Assembly (NCBI RefSeq): GCF_043641555.1
Contig: NZ_JBHZRJ010000001.1
Location: 620,001 to 684,000, forward strand
From: Saccharospirillum alexandrii_A
Lineage (GTDB): Bacteria > Pseudomonadota > Gammaproteobacteria > Pseudomonadales > Natronospirillaceae
Direction of reading: 5' to 3'
Length of the DNA: 64,000 nucleotides
Positions 1 to 8,648 of the stretch are shown one piece after another. Within the stretch, counting starts at the first letter, position 1. Every line of letters begins with the position of its first letter. The notes under the pieces were generated by a model. The model saw only the letters and a program-made list of their open reading frames with translations, was not told the DNA's origin and ran no database searches. Made by a program: the position numbers and the translations under genes.

Positions 1-1
1 C

Positions 2-622
2 GCAGCTGTCCGTGAAGCACTGGTGCACCAGGGTCTGGAGACCCCCATGGTCGACAATGGCCTGAGCAATGAACAGAAACGAGAGCGCATCACCGGGCTG
101 ATGGCGGAAGTGGCAGGTACCCTCGGGCTCGATTTAACCGACGACAGCCTGATGGAAACCCCGGCGCGCATCGCCAAGATGTACGTTGAAGAGATTTTCT
201 CCGGTCTCGATTACAGCACCTTCCCTAAGATCACCCAGATCGAGAACAAGATGGGCCTGCATGAGGTGATTAAAGTGCGGGATATTGGCGTGCTCAGCAC
301 CTGTGAGCATCATTTCATCACCATCGATGGCTGTGCCCGCATTGCCTACATTCCCAAAGATACGATTATTGGCCTGTCGAAACTGAACCGCCTGGTACGC
401 TTCTTCGCCCAACGGCCTCAGGTGCAGGAGCGTCTGACCCGTCAGATAATGGTATCGCTGCAAGTGCTGCTCGGCACCGATGACGTGGCCGTGCATATTG
501 ATGCGAAGCATTACTGTGTAAAAGCACGCGGCGTAATGGATGAGCAGTCCCAGACCGAGACCATAGCGCTGGGAGGGGTATTCAAAAAAGACGCCGGGTT
601 GCGTACTGAGTTTTTAAGTTAG
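2..622 (+). CDS. folE: GTP cyclohydrolase I (5' partial)
   Basis: This enzyme converts GTP to 7,8-dihydroneopterin triphosphate, the first step of folate and pterin synthesis; it is a soluble homodecamer. The frame is open from the first bases of the window. Residues AVREALVHQGLETP ahead of the GTG at 23 and the ATG at 47 look like the N-terminal helix of E. coli-type FolE, so the real start probably lies just upstream of the window. Zinc ligands are visible in STCEHHF and HYCVKARG, and the DDSLMETPARIAKMY and FAQRPQVQERLT blocks are typical of the family. The C-terminus is a little shorter than in E. coli. The gene converges on ndh, with a hairpin repeat in between. Confidence 0.95.
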   Translation, partial: AAVREALVHQGLETPMVDNGLSNEQKRERITGLMAEVAGTLGLDLTDDSLMETPARIAKMYVEEIFSGLDYSTFPKITQIENKMGLHEVIKVRDIGVLSTCEHHFITIDGCARIAYIPKDTIIGLSKLNRLVRFFAQRPQVQERLTRQIMVSLQVLLGTDDVAVHIDAKHYCVKARGVMDEQSQTETIALGGVFKKDAGLRTEFLS

Positions 623-634
623 TAGCCAAGTTAC

Positions 635-798
635 GGAATTCGGGTCACATTGGAGGCTATGGACCGCGCCGGCTACCAGGTATGCCTCTGTGGGGTCGGC
701 GTAGATACGTCCATGTAGCCTAGGCCGCAACATCCATGTTGCGGACTTCCCCACAGAGGCACACCCGGCACCCGGCGCTAGTCTCCCGGGCGAACTCC
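635..798 (-). repeat. TwoAYGGAY-like hairpin repeat, copy A
   Basis: This is an intergenic dyad between the convergent folE and ndh genes. A 30-nt outer arm at 666-695 pairs with 749-778, including 12 perfect pairs next to the core. An inner hairpin at 725-744 has a 9-bp stem. Read on the minus strand, its loop is ATGGAT, and a second short hairpin (TAC/GTA stem) shows loop ATGGAC. Three of the four outer-arm mismatches are G-U pairs on the minus strand only. An outermost pair of short arms (635-642 and 791-798) extends the dyad. The same core recurs at 5443, 8649, 54163, 54367, 60186 and 61846. Confidence 0.8.
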
Positions 799-862
799 AA
801 CACTAGAGTTAGCGAGCAACCCGATTCAGTATGAAACCAGGTTGCGTGCAGATAGTTCGATC

Positions 863-2185
863 TCAGTGCAGTTTCAACCGCGGCCGAATCGCATGATTTA
901 ACCGGTCGATTACCGTCAGCAGTGCCGTTCTGGCCACACCATGCAGTGCCACCTGATGCTGCCGATACAGGCTGATGTAGACCATCCGGGCGATTCGCCC
1001 TTCGATCATCATGCTGCCCCGGGTCAGATTGCCCATCAGTGAGCCCACCGTGCTGAAGCGGCTCAGGCTGATCAGCGAACCATGGTCTTTATACCGGTAT
1101 TCAAGCAGAGGCTTCTGCTGGCGCTGACGCAGCATGTTTTTATAAACATGGCTGGCCATCTGGTGTGCCGACTGGGCGCGGGGCGGTACCCAGCGATCAC
1201 CGGGTTGCGGGCAGGCACTGCAGTCGCCAAGGGCCCAGATGCGGTCGTCTCTTGTTGTTTGCAGCGTGGCACTGACCAGCATCAGGTTGTTGCGGGTGGT
1301 TTCCAGCCCGGCCAGATCTTTGAGAAAACCCGGAGCACGCACGCCGGCCGCCCATACCATGATCGACCCTTCAATGCGTTCGCCATCGTCTGTTTCCAGT
1401 GCACCCTCATGGCCTTTGACGACCTTGGTCTGGGTGCGGACGGTGACGCCCAGTTGACCGAGTTCGTGGGTGACCGTCTGGCTGATGCGATCGGGCAGGG
1501 CGGGCAAAATGCGCGGCCCGGCTTCGACCAGGGTAACGTCCAGATGTTCCGGGCCTACGTGGCCGAGGTCGTAGTCTTTCAGTACGCTGGCAGCGTTGTA
1601 CAGCTCGGCCGATAGCTCAACCCCGGTGGCGCCGCCGCCGACGATGACCAGTTTTAAGCGTTCATCCAGACCCTGAGCCCGGGCCCGGTCGAGTCGCAGA
1701 AAGGCGTTGAGCAGGTGCTGGTGGAAGCGCTCGGCCTGGGCCGGGGCGTCGAGCACCATGCAGTGTTCCTTGATGCCGGGAATGTCGAAATCGTTGGTGA
1801 CGCTGCCCAGAGAAAAGACCAGTTGATCGTAGGGGACGCGGCGTTCATTGAGCACGGTGGTGCCTTCGCTGTCGACCAGGGGCGCCAGAATTACCTCGCG
1901 TTTTTCCCGGTCCAGATCGCAGACGGTGCCCAGCGTAAAATGAAAGCCGTTACGGCGCGCCTGGCCCCGGTAGTTTACCTCATCGACACCCGCATCCAGC
2001 GAGCCGGCGGCGACTTCGTGCAGCAGCGGTTTCCACAGGTGGGTGTTGTTGCGGTCGATCAGCGTAATATGCGCTTGCTTGCGCCGCCCCAGCTTTTTGC
2101 CCAGGCGCGTGGCCAGTTCAAGGCCACCGGCACCGCCACCGATGATGACAATGTTCTCCGGCTGAGTGGTTGTGTTTTGAGTCAC
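863..2185 (-). CDS. ndh: Type II NADH dehydrogenase (NADH:quinone oxidoreductase)
   Basis: This is a non-proton-pumping NADH dehydrogenase, a single-subunit FAD enzyme at the inner face of the cytoplasmic membrane that passes electrons from NADH to quinone. It has 440 residues, close to E. coli Ndh (434). The FAD-binding GGGAGG lies at residues 16-21, the NADH Rossmann motif GGGATG at 183-188, and the second FAD contact WALGD near 317-321. A basic, amphipathic C-terminus fits peripheral membrane attachment. The start ATG follows a purine-rich stretch with GGAGT. It is transcribed alone, converging on folE; the cobalamin genes lie upstream in the same direction. Confidence 0.93.
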   Translation of the reverse strand: MTQNTTTQPENIVIIGGGAGGLELATRLGKKLGRRKQAHITLIDRNNTHLWKPLLHEVAAGSLDAGVDEVNYRGQARRNGFHFTLGTVCDLDREKREVILAPLVDSEGTTVLNERRVPYDQLVFSLGSVTNDFDIPGIKEHCMVLDAPAQAERFHQHLLNAFLRLDRARAQGLDERLKLVIVGGGATGVELSAELYNAASVLKDYDLGHVGPEHLDVTLVEAGPRILPALPDRISQTVTHELGQLGVTVRTQTKVVKGHEGALETDDGERIEGSIMVWAAGVRAPGFLKDLAGLETTRNNLMLVSATLQTTRDDRIWALGDCSACPQPGDRWVPPRAQSAHQMASHVYKNMLRQRQQKPLLEYRYKDHGSLISLSRFSTVGSLMGNLTRGSMMIEGRIARMVYISLYRQHQVALHGVARTALLTVIDRLNHAIRPRLKLH

Positions 2186-2241
2186 ATTGGACTCCTTTGG
2201 TCATGAATAATCGGTTCGGGGCTGTTCTCAATTCTGGAGGA

Positions 2242-2790
2242 CTAGTCATCCTGCTCCCATAAATCGAACCCGGTGCCCCGGGAATTCAGTTTTAACGCAA
2301 TGCCGTAGGGTACTGGCCACTGCCAGGTATGCTCAAATGGCTGCTCCAACAGCGTTGCAGCCAGGGCGCGCAGGCTGCCAGCGTGGGCAATCACGATGCT
2401 GTGCTCATCGAGTGATGTTTGCATCGCCCAGGCATATACCCGGCTGAACAGATCGCGGCCGGATTCCCCGCCCGGCATGCAGTAATCGAGCGGCTGTTTC
2501 GCCCAGTCGTCCAGAGCGTCGCGATCAATATCGGACCAGGGGCGTTGCTCCCAGTCGCCAAAATTCAGTTCTCGCAGCGCCTCGACCTCCATTATCTGAT
2601 CAGCCGGGGCCAGGGCCAGGGCAATGGCCAGACAGCGAGGTGACGGGCTGCAATACAAGGGCCCTGGTCGCTGCGCGAACCTGGCAGGCAGCGACCGGGC
2701 GGTTTGTTCCGCCGGTTCTGCCAGAGTCGGGTCGCTGTGCCCGTAACAGACACCGGTTTCGGCCGGTGCGCCGTGTCGAATCAGTATCAC
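2242..2790 (-). CDS. cobC: Alpha-ribazole phosphatase-type histidine phosphatase
   Basis: This histidine (phosphoglycerate-mutase-like) phosphatase probably removes the phosphate from alpha-ribazole 5'-phosphate or adenosylcobalamin 5'-phosphate at the end of cobalamin nucleotide-loop assembly. The start chosen is the GTG at 2790, preceded by GAAGGA, giving 182 residues that begin MILIRHG. A longer open frame upstream only reads through cobS. The catalytic RHG is at residues 5-7, LRELNFGDWE carries the acid/base Glu, and IAHAGS holds the second catalytic His. It lies 41 bp after cobS, and the role is inferred from this position. A general phosphatase is possible, because this family is hard to assign from sequence alone. 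Confidence 0.85.
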   Translation of the reverse strand: MILIRHGAPAETGVCYGHSDPTLAEPAEQTARSLPARFAQRPGPLYCSPSPRCLAIALALAPADQIMEVEALRELNFGDWEQRPWSDIDRDALDDWAKQPLDYCMPGGESGRDLFSRVYAWAMQTSLDEHSIVIAHAGSLRALAATLLEQPFEHTWQWPVPYGIALKLNSRGTGFDLWEQDD

Positions 2791-2831
2791 CGGTATCCTT
2801 CCATGATGACGGTTAGGTTTTCTATCCCTGC

Positions 2832-3635
2832 TCAGGCAATGAACGCCAGCAAGATCAGCACGGCCAGCGTTTCCTGCAGTTGCTGGGCAGCGCCCAGGCA
2901 GTCGCCAGTGTAGCCCTGAATGCGGCGCATAAACCAGCGGTTCAACAGGGCGCGAAGCAACAGGGCTCCAAGCGCTAGGCCGAGCAGCTGCATCGGGCTT
3001 AGCCACCAGACTAACCCCATTACGGGTACCAATGCCAGCACCGAGGCGCCTGTGCCAAAGCGGGTGGCCAGGGGTTTGCTTTTGCTGTTGTCGTCGCGGG
3101 CGTAGGGGAGCGTCCAGAGGGTTGAGATGGCCCAGAACCGGCTCCAGGCAGCGATCAGTGGCAGCGCCCACCAGGGCGACAGGCCTTGCTCGAACAGGGT
3201 TGTCCAGGCCAGCCAGCGAATCAGCAGGGTGACTACAAGGGCTGCCGCGCCATAGGTGCCCAGGCGGCTGTCTTTCATGATGGTGAGCACGGCCTCGCGG
3301 GTGAAGCCACCGCCAAAGCCATCGAAGGTGTCGGCCAGGCCGTCTTCGTGAAAGGCGCCGGTCAGCAACAGGCTGAAAGCCAGCATCAGTGCAACCGCCA
3401 CGGGCCAGGTCCATAAGGTGCCTGCGGCCATCACGACCAGCGCCAACATCAGGCCGAGAATCGCCCCGACCCAGGTAAAATAACGGCTGCTGTGGTTCAG
3501 CAGCGCGTCGTCAAAGCGGATACCCGGGGGCGGCGGCAGGCGGGAGAAGAAGATCCAGGCGTTGAAGAAACTGTGCCACTGGGTGACGAGCCAGGGTTCC
3601 GTTCGGGGGGTATCCGGTGATGGCATTGCGCTCAA
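2832..3635 (-). CDS. cobS: Adenosylcobinamide-GDP ribazoletransferase
   Basis: This membrane enzyme joins adenosylcobinamide-GDP to alpha-ribazole (phosphate), forming adenosylcobalamin (phosphate). It has 267 residues and several hydrophobic helices, including a long pair near residues 58-92. The family signature HEDGLADTFDGFGGG is at 96-110, with further acidic and basic contacts in MKDSRLGTYG. Its ATG overlaps the cobT stop by four bases (ATGA), so the two are probably translationally coupled. It belongs to the cobU-cobT-cobS-cobC run. Confidence is high because the signature is distinctive and the neighbours belong to the same pathway. Confidence 0.94.
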   Translation of the reverse strand: MSAMPSPDTPRTEPWLVTQWHSFFNAWIFFSRLPPPPGIRFDDALLNHSSRYFTWVGAILGLMLALVVMAAGTLWTWPVAVALMLAFSLLLTGAFHEDGLADTFDGFGGGFTREAVLTIMKDSRLGTYGAAALVVTLLIRWLAWTTLFEQGLSPWWALPLIAAWSRFWAISTLWTLPYARDDNSKSKPLATRFGTGASVLALVPVMGLVWWLSPMQLLGLALGALLLRALLNRWFMRRIQGYTGDCLGAAQQLQETLAVLILLAFIA

Positions 3636-4687
3636 TTACCCCCAGCGGTATCGACGCCGGCACTGTCGAAGCTGGCCATTTCATCGAGCATGGCAACGGC
3701 GGCCCGAATCAGCGGCCAGGCCAATACCGCACCGGTACCTTCGCCCAGACGCAAGTCGAGCTGCAGCAGGGGTTTTACACCCAGAGCGGTGAGCATGCGC
3801 TGGTGACCCTGCTCGCCGGAGACATGGCTGAACAAGGCGTAGTCGAGGATCTCCGGGTGGTCGTACCAGACAGTCAGCAGGGCGGCCGTTGCCAGAAAGC
3901 CATCGACAATAAAGAGTTTGCCCAGTTCTGCCGTGGCCGCCATGGCCCCGGCGATCATCGCCAGTTCAAACCCACCCAGGTGCTGCATGATGGCGCGACC
4001 CGAGGTAAGGCCTGCCTGGTGCAGAGCCAGTGCCTGGCGAACCACCTGGGTTTTGTGTTCAATCAGTGTGGCGTCGGCCCCGGTTCCGGCACCTACGCAG
4101 TCGGCCGGGTCGAGCTTCAGGCAGGCGGCCATCAGCGCCGCACCCGCGGTGGTGTTGCCAATGCCCATTTCACCGAAGCTGAGAATGTCGGCGCCTTCGG
4201 CCAGTTGCATTTCTATGATGTCGGCGGCTTTATCGACCGCTAGCTGGTAGTGCTCGCGGCTCATGGCGGGCTGACGCATCAAGTTCGCGCTGCCGTCGCC
4301 CAGCCTGGCGTCAATCAGGTTAGGGTGGGCGGGCAGTGGATCCCCCTTGAGCCCGGCATCGACCACGGTCAACCGAACGTCCTGCTGCCGGCAAAACACG
4401 TTGATGGCGGCACCACCGGCCATAAAGTTCAGCACCATCTGGCGCGTCACGTCGCTGGGGTAGGGGCTGACACCTTCCTCACAAACACCATGGTCGGCCG
4501 CAAATACACAATGATTCAACCGACTGAGCTGCGGGCTTAAACTTTGCTGAATACGAGCGATCTGCGCCGCCACTGCTTCCAACTGACCCAGAGAACCGGG
4601 CGGCTTGGTCTTGTTATCGAGCGTATTTTGGATAACAGCATCAAGACTGTTGTCTGCGGCGGTAATGGTAAATCGATCCTTCGGCAT
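3632..4687 (-). CDS. cobT: Nicotinate-nucleotide-dimethylbenzimidazole phosphoribosyltransferase
   Basis: CobT activates the lower ligand base of cobalamin by moving phosphoribose from nicotinate mononucleotide to dimethylbenzimidazole. The start chosen is the ATG at 4687 (MPKDRFTI), giving 351 residues, the usual family length. An in-frame extension to 4798 adds 37 residues that do not look like CobT. The motifs TKPPGSLG, FAADHGVCEEGVSPYP, GEMGIGNTT and the C-terminal LGEGTGA, which carries the catalytic Glu, are all present. It overlaps cobS by four bases and follows cobU after about 116 bp. Confidence 0.94.
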   Translation of the reverse strand: MPKDRFTITAADNSLDAVIQNTLDNKTKPPGSLGQLEAVAAQIARIQQSLSPQLSRLNHCVFAADHGVCEEGVSPYPSDVTRQMVLNFMAGGAAINVFCRQQDVRLTVVDAGLKGDPLPAHPNLIDARLGDGSANLMRQPAMSREHYQLAVDKAADIIEMQLAEGADILSFGEMGIGNTTAGAALMAACLKLDPADCVGAGTGADATLIEHKTQVVRQALALHQAGLTSGRAIMQHLGGFELAMIAGAMAATAELGKLFIVDGFLATAALLTVWYDHPEILDYALFSHVSGEQGHQRMLTALGVKPLLQLDLRLGEGTGAVLAWPLIRAAVAMLDEMASFDSAGVDTAGGN

Positions 4688-4803
4688 AATTTGACGTTCC
4701 CTCTGGTGGGTGAGTTTGGATCCCTGGTTGCCCGCTGGGTTTGCCTCGTCGGCAGCTGACACTTGAGTTGTAGCCATGGTAAAAACCAAGTCAAACAATC
4801 CAG

Positions 4804-5313
4804 TTATTTCAATTTTTGCGGTAACCCAGCCACAACCCAGGTGACCTGATCAGCCTGCTTTGCGATAGCCTGATGCAGCCAACCAGCTTCATCAACAAAA
4901 CGCCGGTTCAGTGCGCCCAGGGGCACAATGCCCTGGCCGACTTCATTGCTAACCAGAAGGATATCAGCCTGTGGTTGTCGCAATTGGTCCAACAGGGCGG
5001 CACGCCGTTCAGACCAGGATGCAGTCTCGGTTAGCAGGCAATTGCTAAGCCATAAGGTCAGACAATCTACCAGAACAGTGTGGCCAGGTTGATCTCTTTT
5101 GGCCAGTTCCTCGGGTAGCGTCAGCGGGCATTCACAGGTTTCGAATCGGGGAGAGCGCAGGGCCTGGTGTCGCTCCAGTCGGTCTGCCATTTCTGCATCG
5201 CCGGCTTCGGCTGTGGCCAGATAGTGAAGTGGGCCGTCGGCTGCAAGAGCAATGCGTTCGGCATAACTTGATTTACCGGAACGGGCTCCGCCGAGGATCA
5301 GGTGCACAGTCAA
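4804..5313 (-). CDS. cobU: Adenosylcobinamide kinase / guanylyltransferase
   Basis: This bifunctional enzyme phosphorylates adenosylcobinamide and then transfers GMP, making the adenosylcobinamide-GDP used by CobS. The TTG at 5313 is preferred as start: GGAG lies 7 nt upstream and the protein then begins MTVHLILGGARSGKSS, with the P-loop GGARSGKS at residues 8-15. A longer frame to 5373 adds 20 residues without family similarity. VSNEVGQGIVP, the family's guanylyl-site block, is present, and the length of 169 residues is slightly below E. coli CobU (181). It is the first gene of the cob run. No cobalamin riboswitch was recognised upstream, so regulation is unclear. Confidence 0.9.
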   Translation of the reverse strand: MTVHLILGGARSGKSSYAERIALAADGPLHYLATAEAGDAEMADRLERHQALRSPRFETCECPLTLPEELAKRDQPGHTVLVDCLTLWLSNCLLTETASWSERRAALLDQLRQPQADILLVSNEVGQGIVPLGALNRRFVDEAGWLHQAIAKQADQVTWVVAGLPQKLK

Positions 5314-5442
5314 ATGAGATCTCCGGTTTTGAACGATAGACCACACATGCCGAGATACCTTTGATGTGGGCATTTAATAGTTGGTAAATCTATAGCCTTT
5401 GGAGGCAATCTAAAAATCGATGCTGAGCGAGCGTTGGCGATT

Positions 5443-5618
5443 GGGTGTCCCTGTCTGGGGTAGTCCGTAACATGGACTAAAACGCCAGGAGCGTTTTAGC
5501 ATGAGCGAAGCGAGCCCGTATGGGTGAATCCCATGGAGGGGATTCATATCATGCGGTCTAAGCCCGAAGCGTCGGACCGCCATGGATAGATTTACGCCGA
5601 CCCCGGACAGGGATACCC
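5443..5618 (+). repeat. TwoAYGGAY-like hairpin repeat, copy C (expanded)
   Basis: This copy lies in the 347-bp stretch between parE and cobU, which holds no gene. Outer arms at 5443-5460 and 5601-5618 pair over 18 positions, with both mismatches being G-U on the plus strand. The family core (CCATGGAT, then TTTACGCCGACCCC) is at 5580-5604. The interior is longer than in other copies and folds into extra hairpins: 5461-5479, 5479-5497 (loop CAGGA), and 5525-5546 (8-bp stem, loop ATGGAG). Another possible stem is GCGGTC/GACCGC near 5553-5580. Confidence 0.75.
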
Positions 5619-5660
5619 GGTCGGGAACGCGTACTCAAGGCACTCAAGCCGGAGTAGCCG

Positions 5661-7556
5661 TCAAACGGCGATGTCAGCCAGATTACCCTTGGATTCCAAC
5701 CAGTTTTTACGGTCACCGGAGCGCTTTTTAGCCAGCAGCATGTCCATCATTTCGACGGCGACGTCGTTGTCGTCGATGCGCAGTTGCACCAGGCGCCGGG
5801 TATTCGGGTCCATGGTGGTTTCGCGTAGCTGCAGCGGGTTCATTTCACCCAGGCCCTTGAAGCGGGTGACCTGAACTTTGCCGCGTTTCTTTTCGGCTTT
5901 TATGCGGTCGAGGATGCCGTCGCGTTCGTCGTTATCGAGGGCGTAATAGATTTCCTTGCCGATGTCGACCCGGTACAGCGGGGGCATGGCGACGTAGACG
6001 TGGCCGTTGTCGACAAGGGCGCGGAAGTGGCGCATGAACAGGGCGCACAACAGGGTACAGATGTGCAGACCGTCCGAGTCGGCATCGGCGAGAATACAGA
6101 CCTTACCGTAGCGCAGACCCTCAAGGTTGTCGGTGTCGGGGTCGACGCCCAGCGCAATGGCAATGTTGTGGATTTCTTCGCTGGCCAGCAGCTCATCGCT
6201 GGCGACTTCCCAGCTGTTCAGGATTTTGCCGCGCAGCGGCATGATCGCCTGGAAGGTGCGGTCGCGGGCCTGTTTGGCTGAGCCGCCGGCTGAATCACCC
6301 TCTACCAGAAACAGCTCGCTGCGGCTGGTTTCGCTGCCGGAGCAGTCGGCCAGTTTGCCGGGCAGGGCAGGGCCCTGGGTGACTTTCTTGCGGGCGACTT
6401 TCTTGGCCTGCTTCAGGCGGCTTTGGGCGTTGCTGACCACCAGTTCGGCGATCTGTTCGGCGATGTCGGTGTGCTGGTTCAGCCAGAGGCTGAAGGCATC
6501 TTTAACCACGCCGGAAATAAAGGCTGAAGCCTGGCGCGACGACAGCCGCTCTTTGGTCTGACCTGAAAACTGCGGATCGCGCAGTTTGAAGCTCAGCACG
6601 TAGTGGCATTTGTCCCAGACGTCTTCCGGGCTCAGCTTGACGCCGCGCGGCAGCAGGTTGCGGTATTCGCAAAAGTCACGCAGAGCGTCGAGCAGGCCCT
6701 GGCGCAGGCCGTTGACGTGGGTACCACCCAGCGCAGTCGGAATCAGGTTAACGTAGCTTTCCTGTACGCCTTCACCGCCTTCGGGCAGCCATTGTACGGC
6801 CCAGTCGACCGCTTCGTCTTCACTGCTGAACGCGCCGGTAAAGGGTTCGGCTGGAATCGGGTCGTAGACCACGGTGGCGTTGTGTAGGTAATCGCGCAGG
6901 CCATCTTCGTAATGCCAGGTGTCGGTTTCGTCTTTCTCTTCGTTGTAGAAGGTGACTTTCAGGCCGGGGCACAGCACCGCTTTGGCACGCAGTACATGGC
7001 GCAGACGGCTGGCGAGGAATTTGCCGCTATCGAAGTATTTGGGGTCGGGCATGAAGCGCACGGTGGTGCCGGTGTCGCGCTTGGCACAATTGCCGATCTC
7101 TTCAAGCTCGGAGGCTTTGTCGCCATTGGCGAAGCCCATGCGGTAGAGTTTGCCGTCGCGTTTTACCGAGACTTCCAGCAGCGTCGACAGGGCGTTAACC
7201 ACCGAGATGCCCACGCCGTGCAAACCGCCCGAGAACTGGTAGTTCTTGCCAGAGAACTTACCCCCGGCGTGCAGCCGGGTCATGATCAGTTCGATGCCGG
7301 GTACGCCGTGTTCAGGGTGAATATCCACCGGCATGCCGCGTCCGTTATCGGCAACCGAGAGCGAGCCGTCTTTGTAGAGCACCACTTCCATACTGGTGGC
7401 ATAGCCGCCGATGGCTTCGTCGACGCTGTTGTCGATGACTTCCTGGGCCAGGTGGTTGGGGCGGGTGGTGTCGGTGTACATGCCGGGGCGCTTGCGCACC
7501 GGGTCAAGACCGCTCAGGACTTCAATGGCGTCGGCCGAATAATTGCTCTGACTCAT
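5661..7556 (-). CDS. parE: DNA topoisomerase IV subunit B
   Basis: This is the ATPase subunit of topoisomerase IV, which with ParC decatenates daughter chromosomes. It has 631 residues, against 630 in E. coli. The GHKL ATPase domain is at the N-terminus (EVIDNSVDEAIGG, DNGRGMPV and GLHGVGISVVNALS). The TOPRIM domain follows, with EGDSAGGS near residues 417-424 and the metal-binding DADSDG near 489-494, then the C-terminal RFKGLGEMNPLQLRETTMDP block. It stands downstream of cpdA, as in E. coli. ParE and GyrB are similar, but the overall length without the GyrB insert and the cpdA-yqiB-nudF-tolC context point to ParE. Confidence 0.95.
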   Translation of the reverse strand: MSQSNYSADAIEVLSGLDPVRKRPGMYTDTTRPNHLAQEVIDNSVDEAIGGYATSMEVVLYKDGSLSVADNGRGMPVDIHPEHGVPGIELIMTRLHAGGKFSGKNYQFSGGLHGVGISVVNALSTLLEVSVKRDGKLYRMGFANGDKASELEEIGNCAKRDTGTTVRFMPDPKYFDSGKFLASRLRHVLRAKAVLCPGLKVTFYNEEKDETDTWHYEDGLRDYLHNATVVYDPIPAEPFTGAFSSEDEAVDWAVQWLPEGGEGVQESYVNLIPTALGGTHVNGLRQGLLDALRDFCEYRNLLPRGVKLSPEDVWDKCHYVLSFKLRDPQFSGQTKERLSSRQASAFISGVVKDAFSLWLNQHTDIAEQIAELVVSNAQSRLKQAKKVARKKVTQGPALPGKLADCSGSETSRSELFLVEGDSAGGSAKQARDRTFQAIMPLRGKILNSWEVASDELLASEEIHNIAIALGVDPDTDNLEGLRYGKVCILADADSDGLHICTLLCALFMRHFRALVDNGHVYVAMPPLYRVDIGKEIYYALDNDERDGILDRIKAEKKRGKVQVTRFKGLGEMNPLQLRETTMDPNTRRLVQLRIDDNDVAVEMMDMLLAKKRSGDRKNWLESKGNLADIAV

Positions 7557-7659
7557 GCTCGGGAGTGCCTCATCAATCTGTCTCGCAAGGTTCTTGCTGA
7601 AAGTCAGCCAGGAAGGGGCTGAAGAATGGGGTTAGGATAATGGCTAAGCGGCACTGGCG

Positions 7660-7743
7660 TCGAGTGCCAGGGGGTATTGCCCGCACGGCGAGCATGGACC
7701 AAACCGCTGCCAGGCGGGCTACAGACCGGCAATACCGGGCCGG
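7660..7743. other. Inverted-repeat structure between parE and cpdA
   Basis: In the 187-bp gap there is a small hairpin (GGCACT/AGTGCC) followed by 9-bp inverted arms GGTATTGCC at 7673-7681 and GGCAATACC at 7728-7736. It lacks the ANGGAY loops of the large repeat family, so it may be a 3' processing or terminator structure of cpdA, or a decayed repeat. There is no clear T-run. Confidence 0.35.
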
Positions 7744-8550
7744 TCAGTAGCCTTTGACGGAGTAGTCGATCTCGAAGTCGACGCCTTCAACGCGGGTGAG
7801 GCCGGTGTCTATGCTGCCATCGGCATGCAGGTCGAGCCAGCGGTAGCCAGGGCCTTCTGTGTCGATCGAAAAATCTTTGCTTTTCGGTTCGAACTGAACG
7901 CAGGTCGAAGGCGTTGATAGGTATCGCAGGCCATCGTGCACTTCATCACTGCTCTGGTGCACATGTCCCCACAGCAGGGCACGCACGTTGGTGTGGCGGC
8001 CCAGCACGGCCATCAGTTCCGATTCGTTGTGAATGCCGATCTTATCGATCCAGCGGCTGCCCATTGATTTTGGGTGGTGGTGAAAGGTCACCAGGGCGTG
8101 TTTGTCGCTGTGTTGGGTCAGGGCTCGGTCGAGCAGGGCGAGCTGGTCGGCGGCGAGGTGGCCGTAGACCTTGCCGGGCACGGTGCTGTCGAGCAGTACA
8201 ATGACCCAGTCGTCGGTGGTAAAGACGCTGCGTGCCATGGACGGCCGGCCGGTCAGTGCCAGGGCCTGGCTCATATGCTCGCGGTCGTCGTGGTTGCCTG
8301 CGGTCCAGAATACGGGTGCGCCGAGGCGATCCATCCGCCCGATGAAGGTGGTGTAGGCGCCGACGGACCCATCCTGGGCGATGTCGCCGGTGGCGAGCAC
8401 AACGTCGATCTCCGGGCGCTCCGCGACCACGCGGTCGAGCACCAGGTCCAGGCTGTTCAGGGTGTTCATGCCCAGCAGAGTGCCTTCCTGGCTGGCATGA
8501 AGATGGCTATCGGTGATTTGCACCACTCGTACTGTCTGCTGTTTCAACAT
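7744..8550 (-). CDS. cpdA: 3',5'-cyclic-AMP phosphodiesterase
   Basis: This calcineurin-like metallophosphoesterase hydrolyses cAMP and so lowers CRP-type signalling. Metal-ligand motifs are in order: TDSHLH (D14, H16), ATGDIAQDG, TAGNHDDRE, FHHHP and GHVHQ. The length of 268 residues is close to E. coli CpdA (275). It lies between yqiB and parE on the same strand, the conserved tolC / nudF-yqiB-cpdA-parE order, which supports the CpdA assignment over a generic phosphoesterase. A 326-bp gap with a hairpin repeat separates it from yqiB, so it may have its own promoter. Confidence 0.93.
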   Translation of the reverse strand: MLKQQTVRVVQITDSHLHASQEGTLLGMNTLNSLDLVLDRVVAERPEIDVVLATGDIAQDGSVGAYTTFIGRMDRLGAPVFWTAGNHDDREHMSQALALTGRPSMARSVFTTDDWVIVLLDSTVPGKVYGHLAADQLALLDRALTQHSDKHALVTFHHHPKSMGSRWIDKIGIHNESELMAVLGRHTNVRALLWGHVHQSSDEVHDGLRYLSTPSTCVQFEPKSKDFSIDTEGPGYRWLDLHADGSIDTGLTRVEGVDFEIDYSVKGY

Positions 8551-8648
8551 GTCAATCCGCAGTCAACGGTTATAAATCCATTTTTACACAAAGTTCGGGC
8601 TAAATGTAACACGCCCTGTGCATTTCGCGACCTGGCTCTCTTTTTAAA

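Noticed and set aside
1082..1615. Open frame antisense to ndh, and similar long antisense frames across the window (for example 6912-7622, 29883-31073, 48150-49256)
   Set aside because: They lie opposite well-recognised genes, have no family similarity, and are expected by chance in GC-rich coding DNA.
2791..3414. Long N-terminal extension of the cobC frame
   Set aside because: It reads cobS in another frame; the family-typical start is the GTG at 2790 with its own SD.
5314..5660. Cobalamin riboswitch upstream of cobU
   Set aside because: No B12-box-like core was found; the structure present belongs to the hairpin repeat family.
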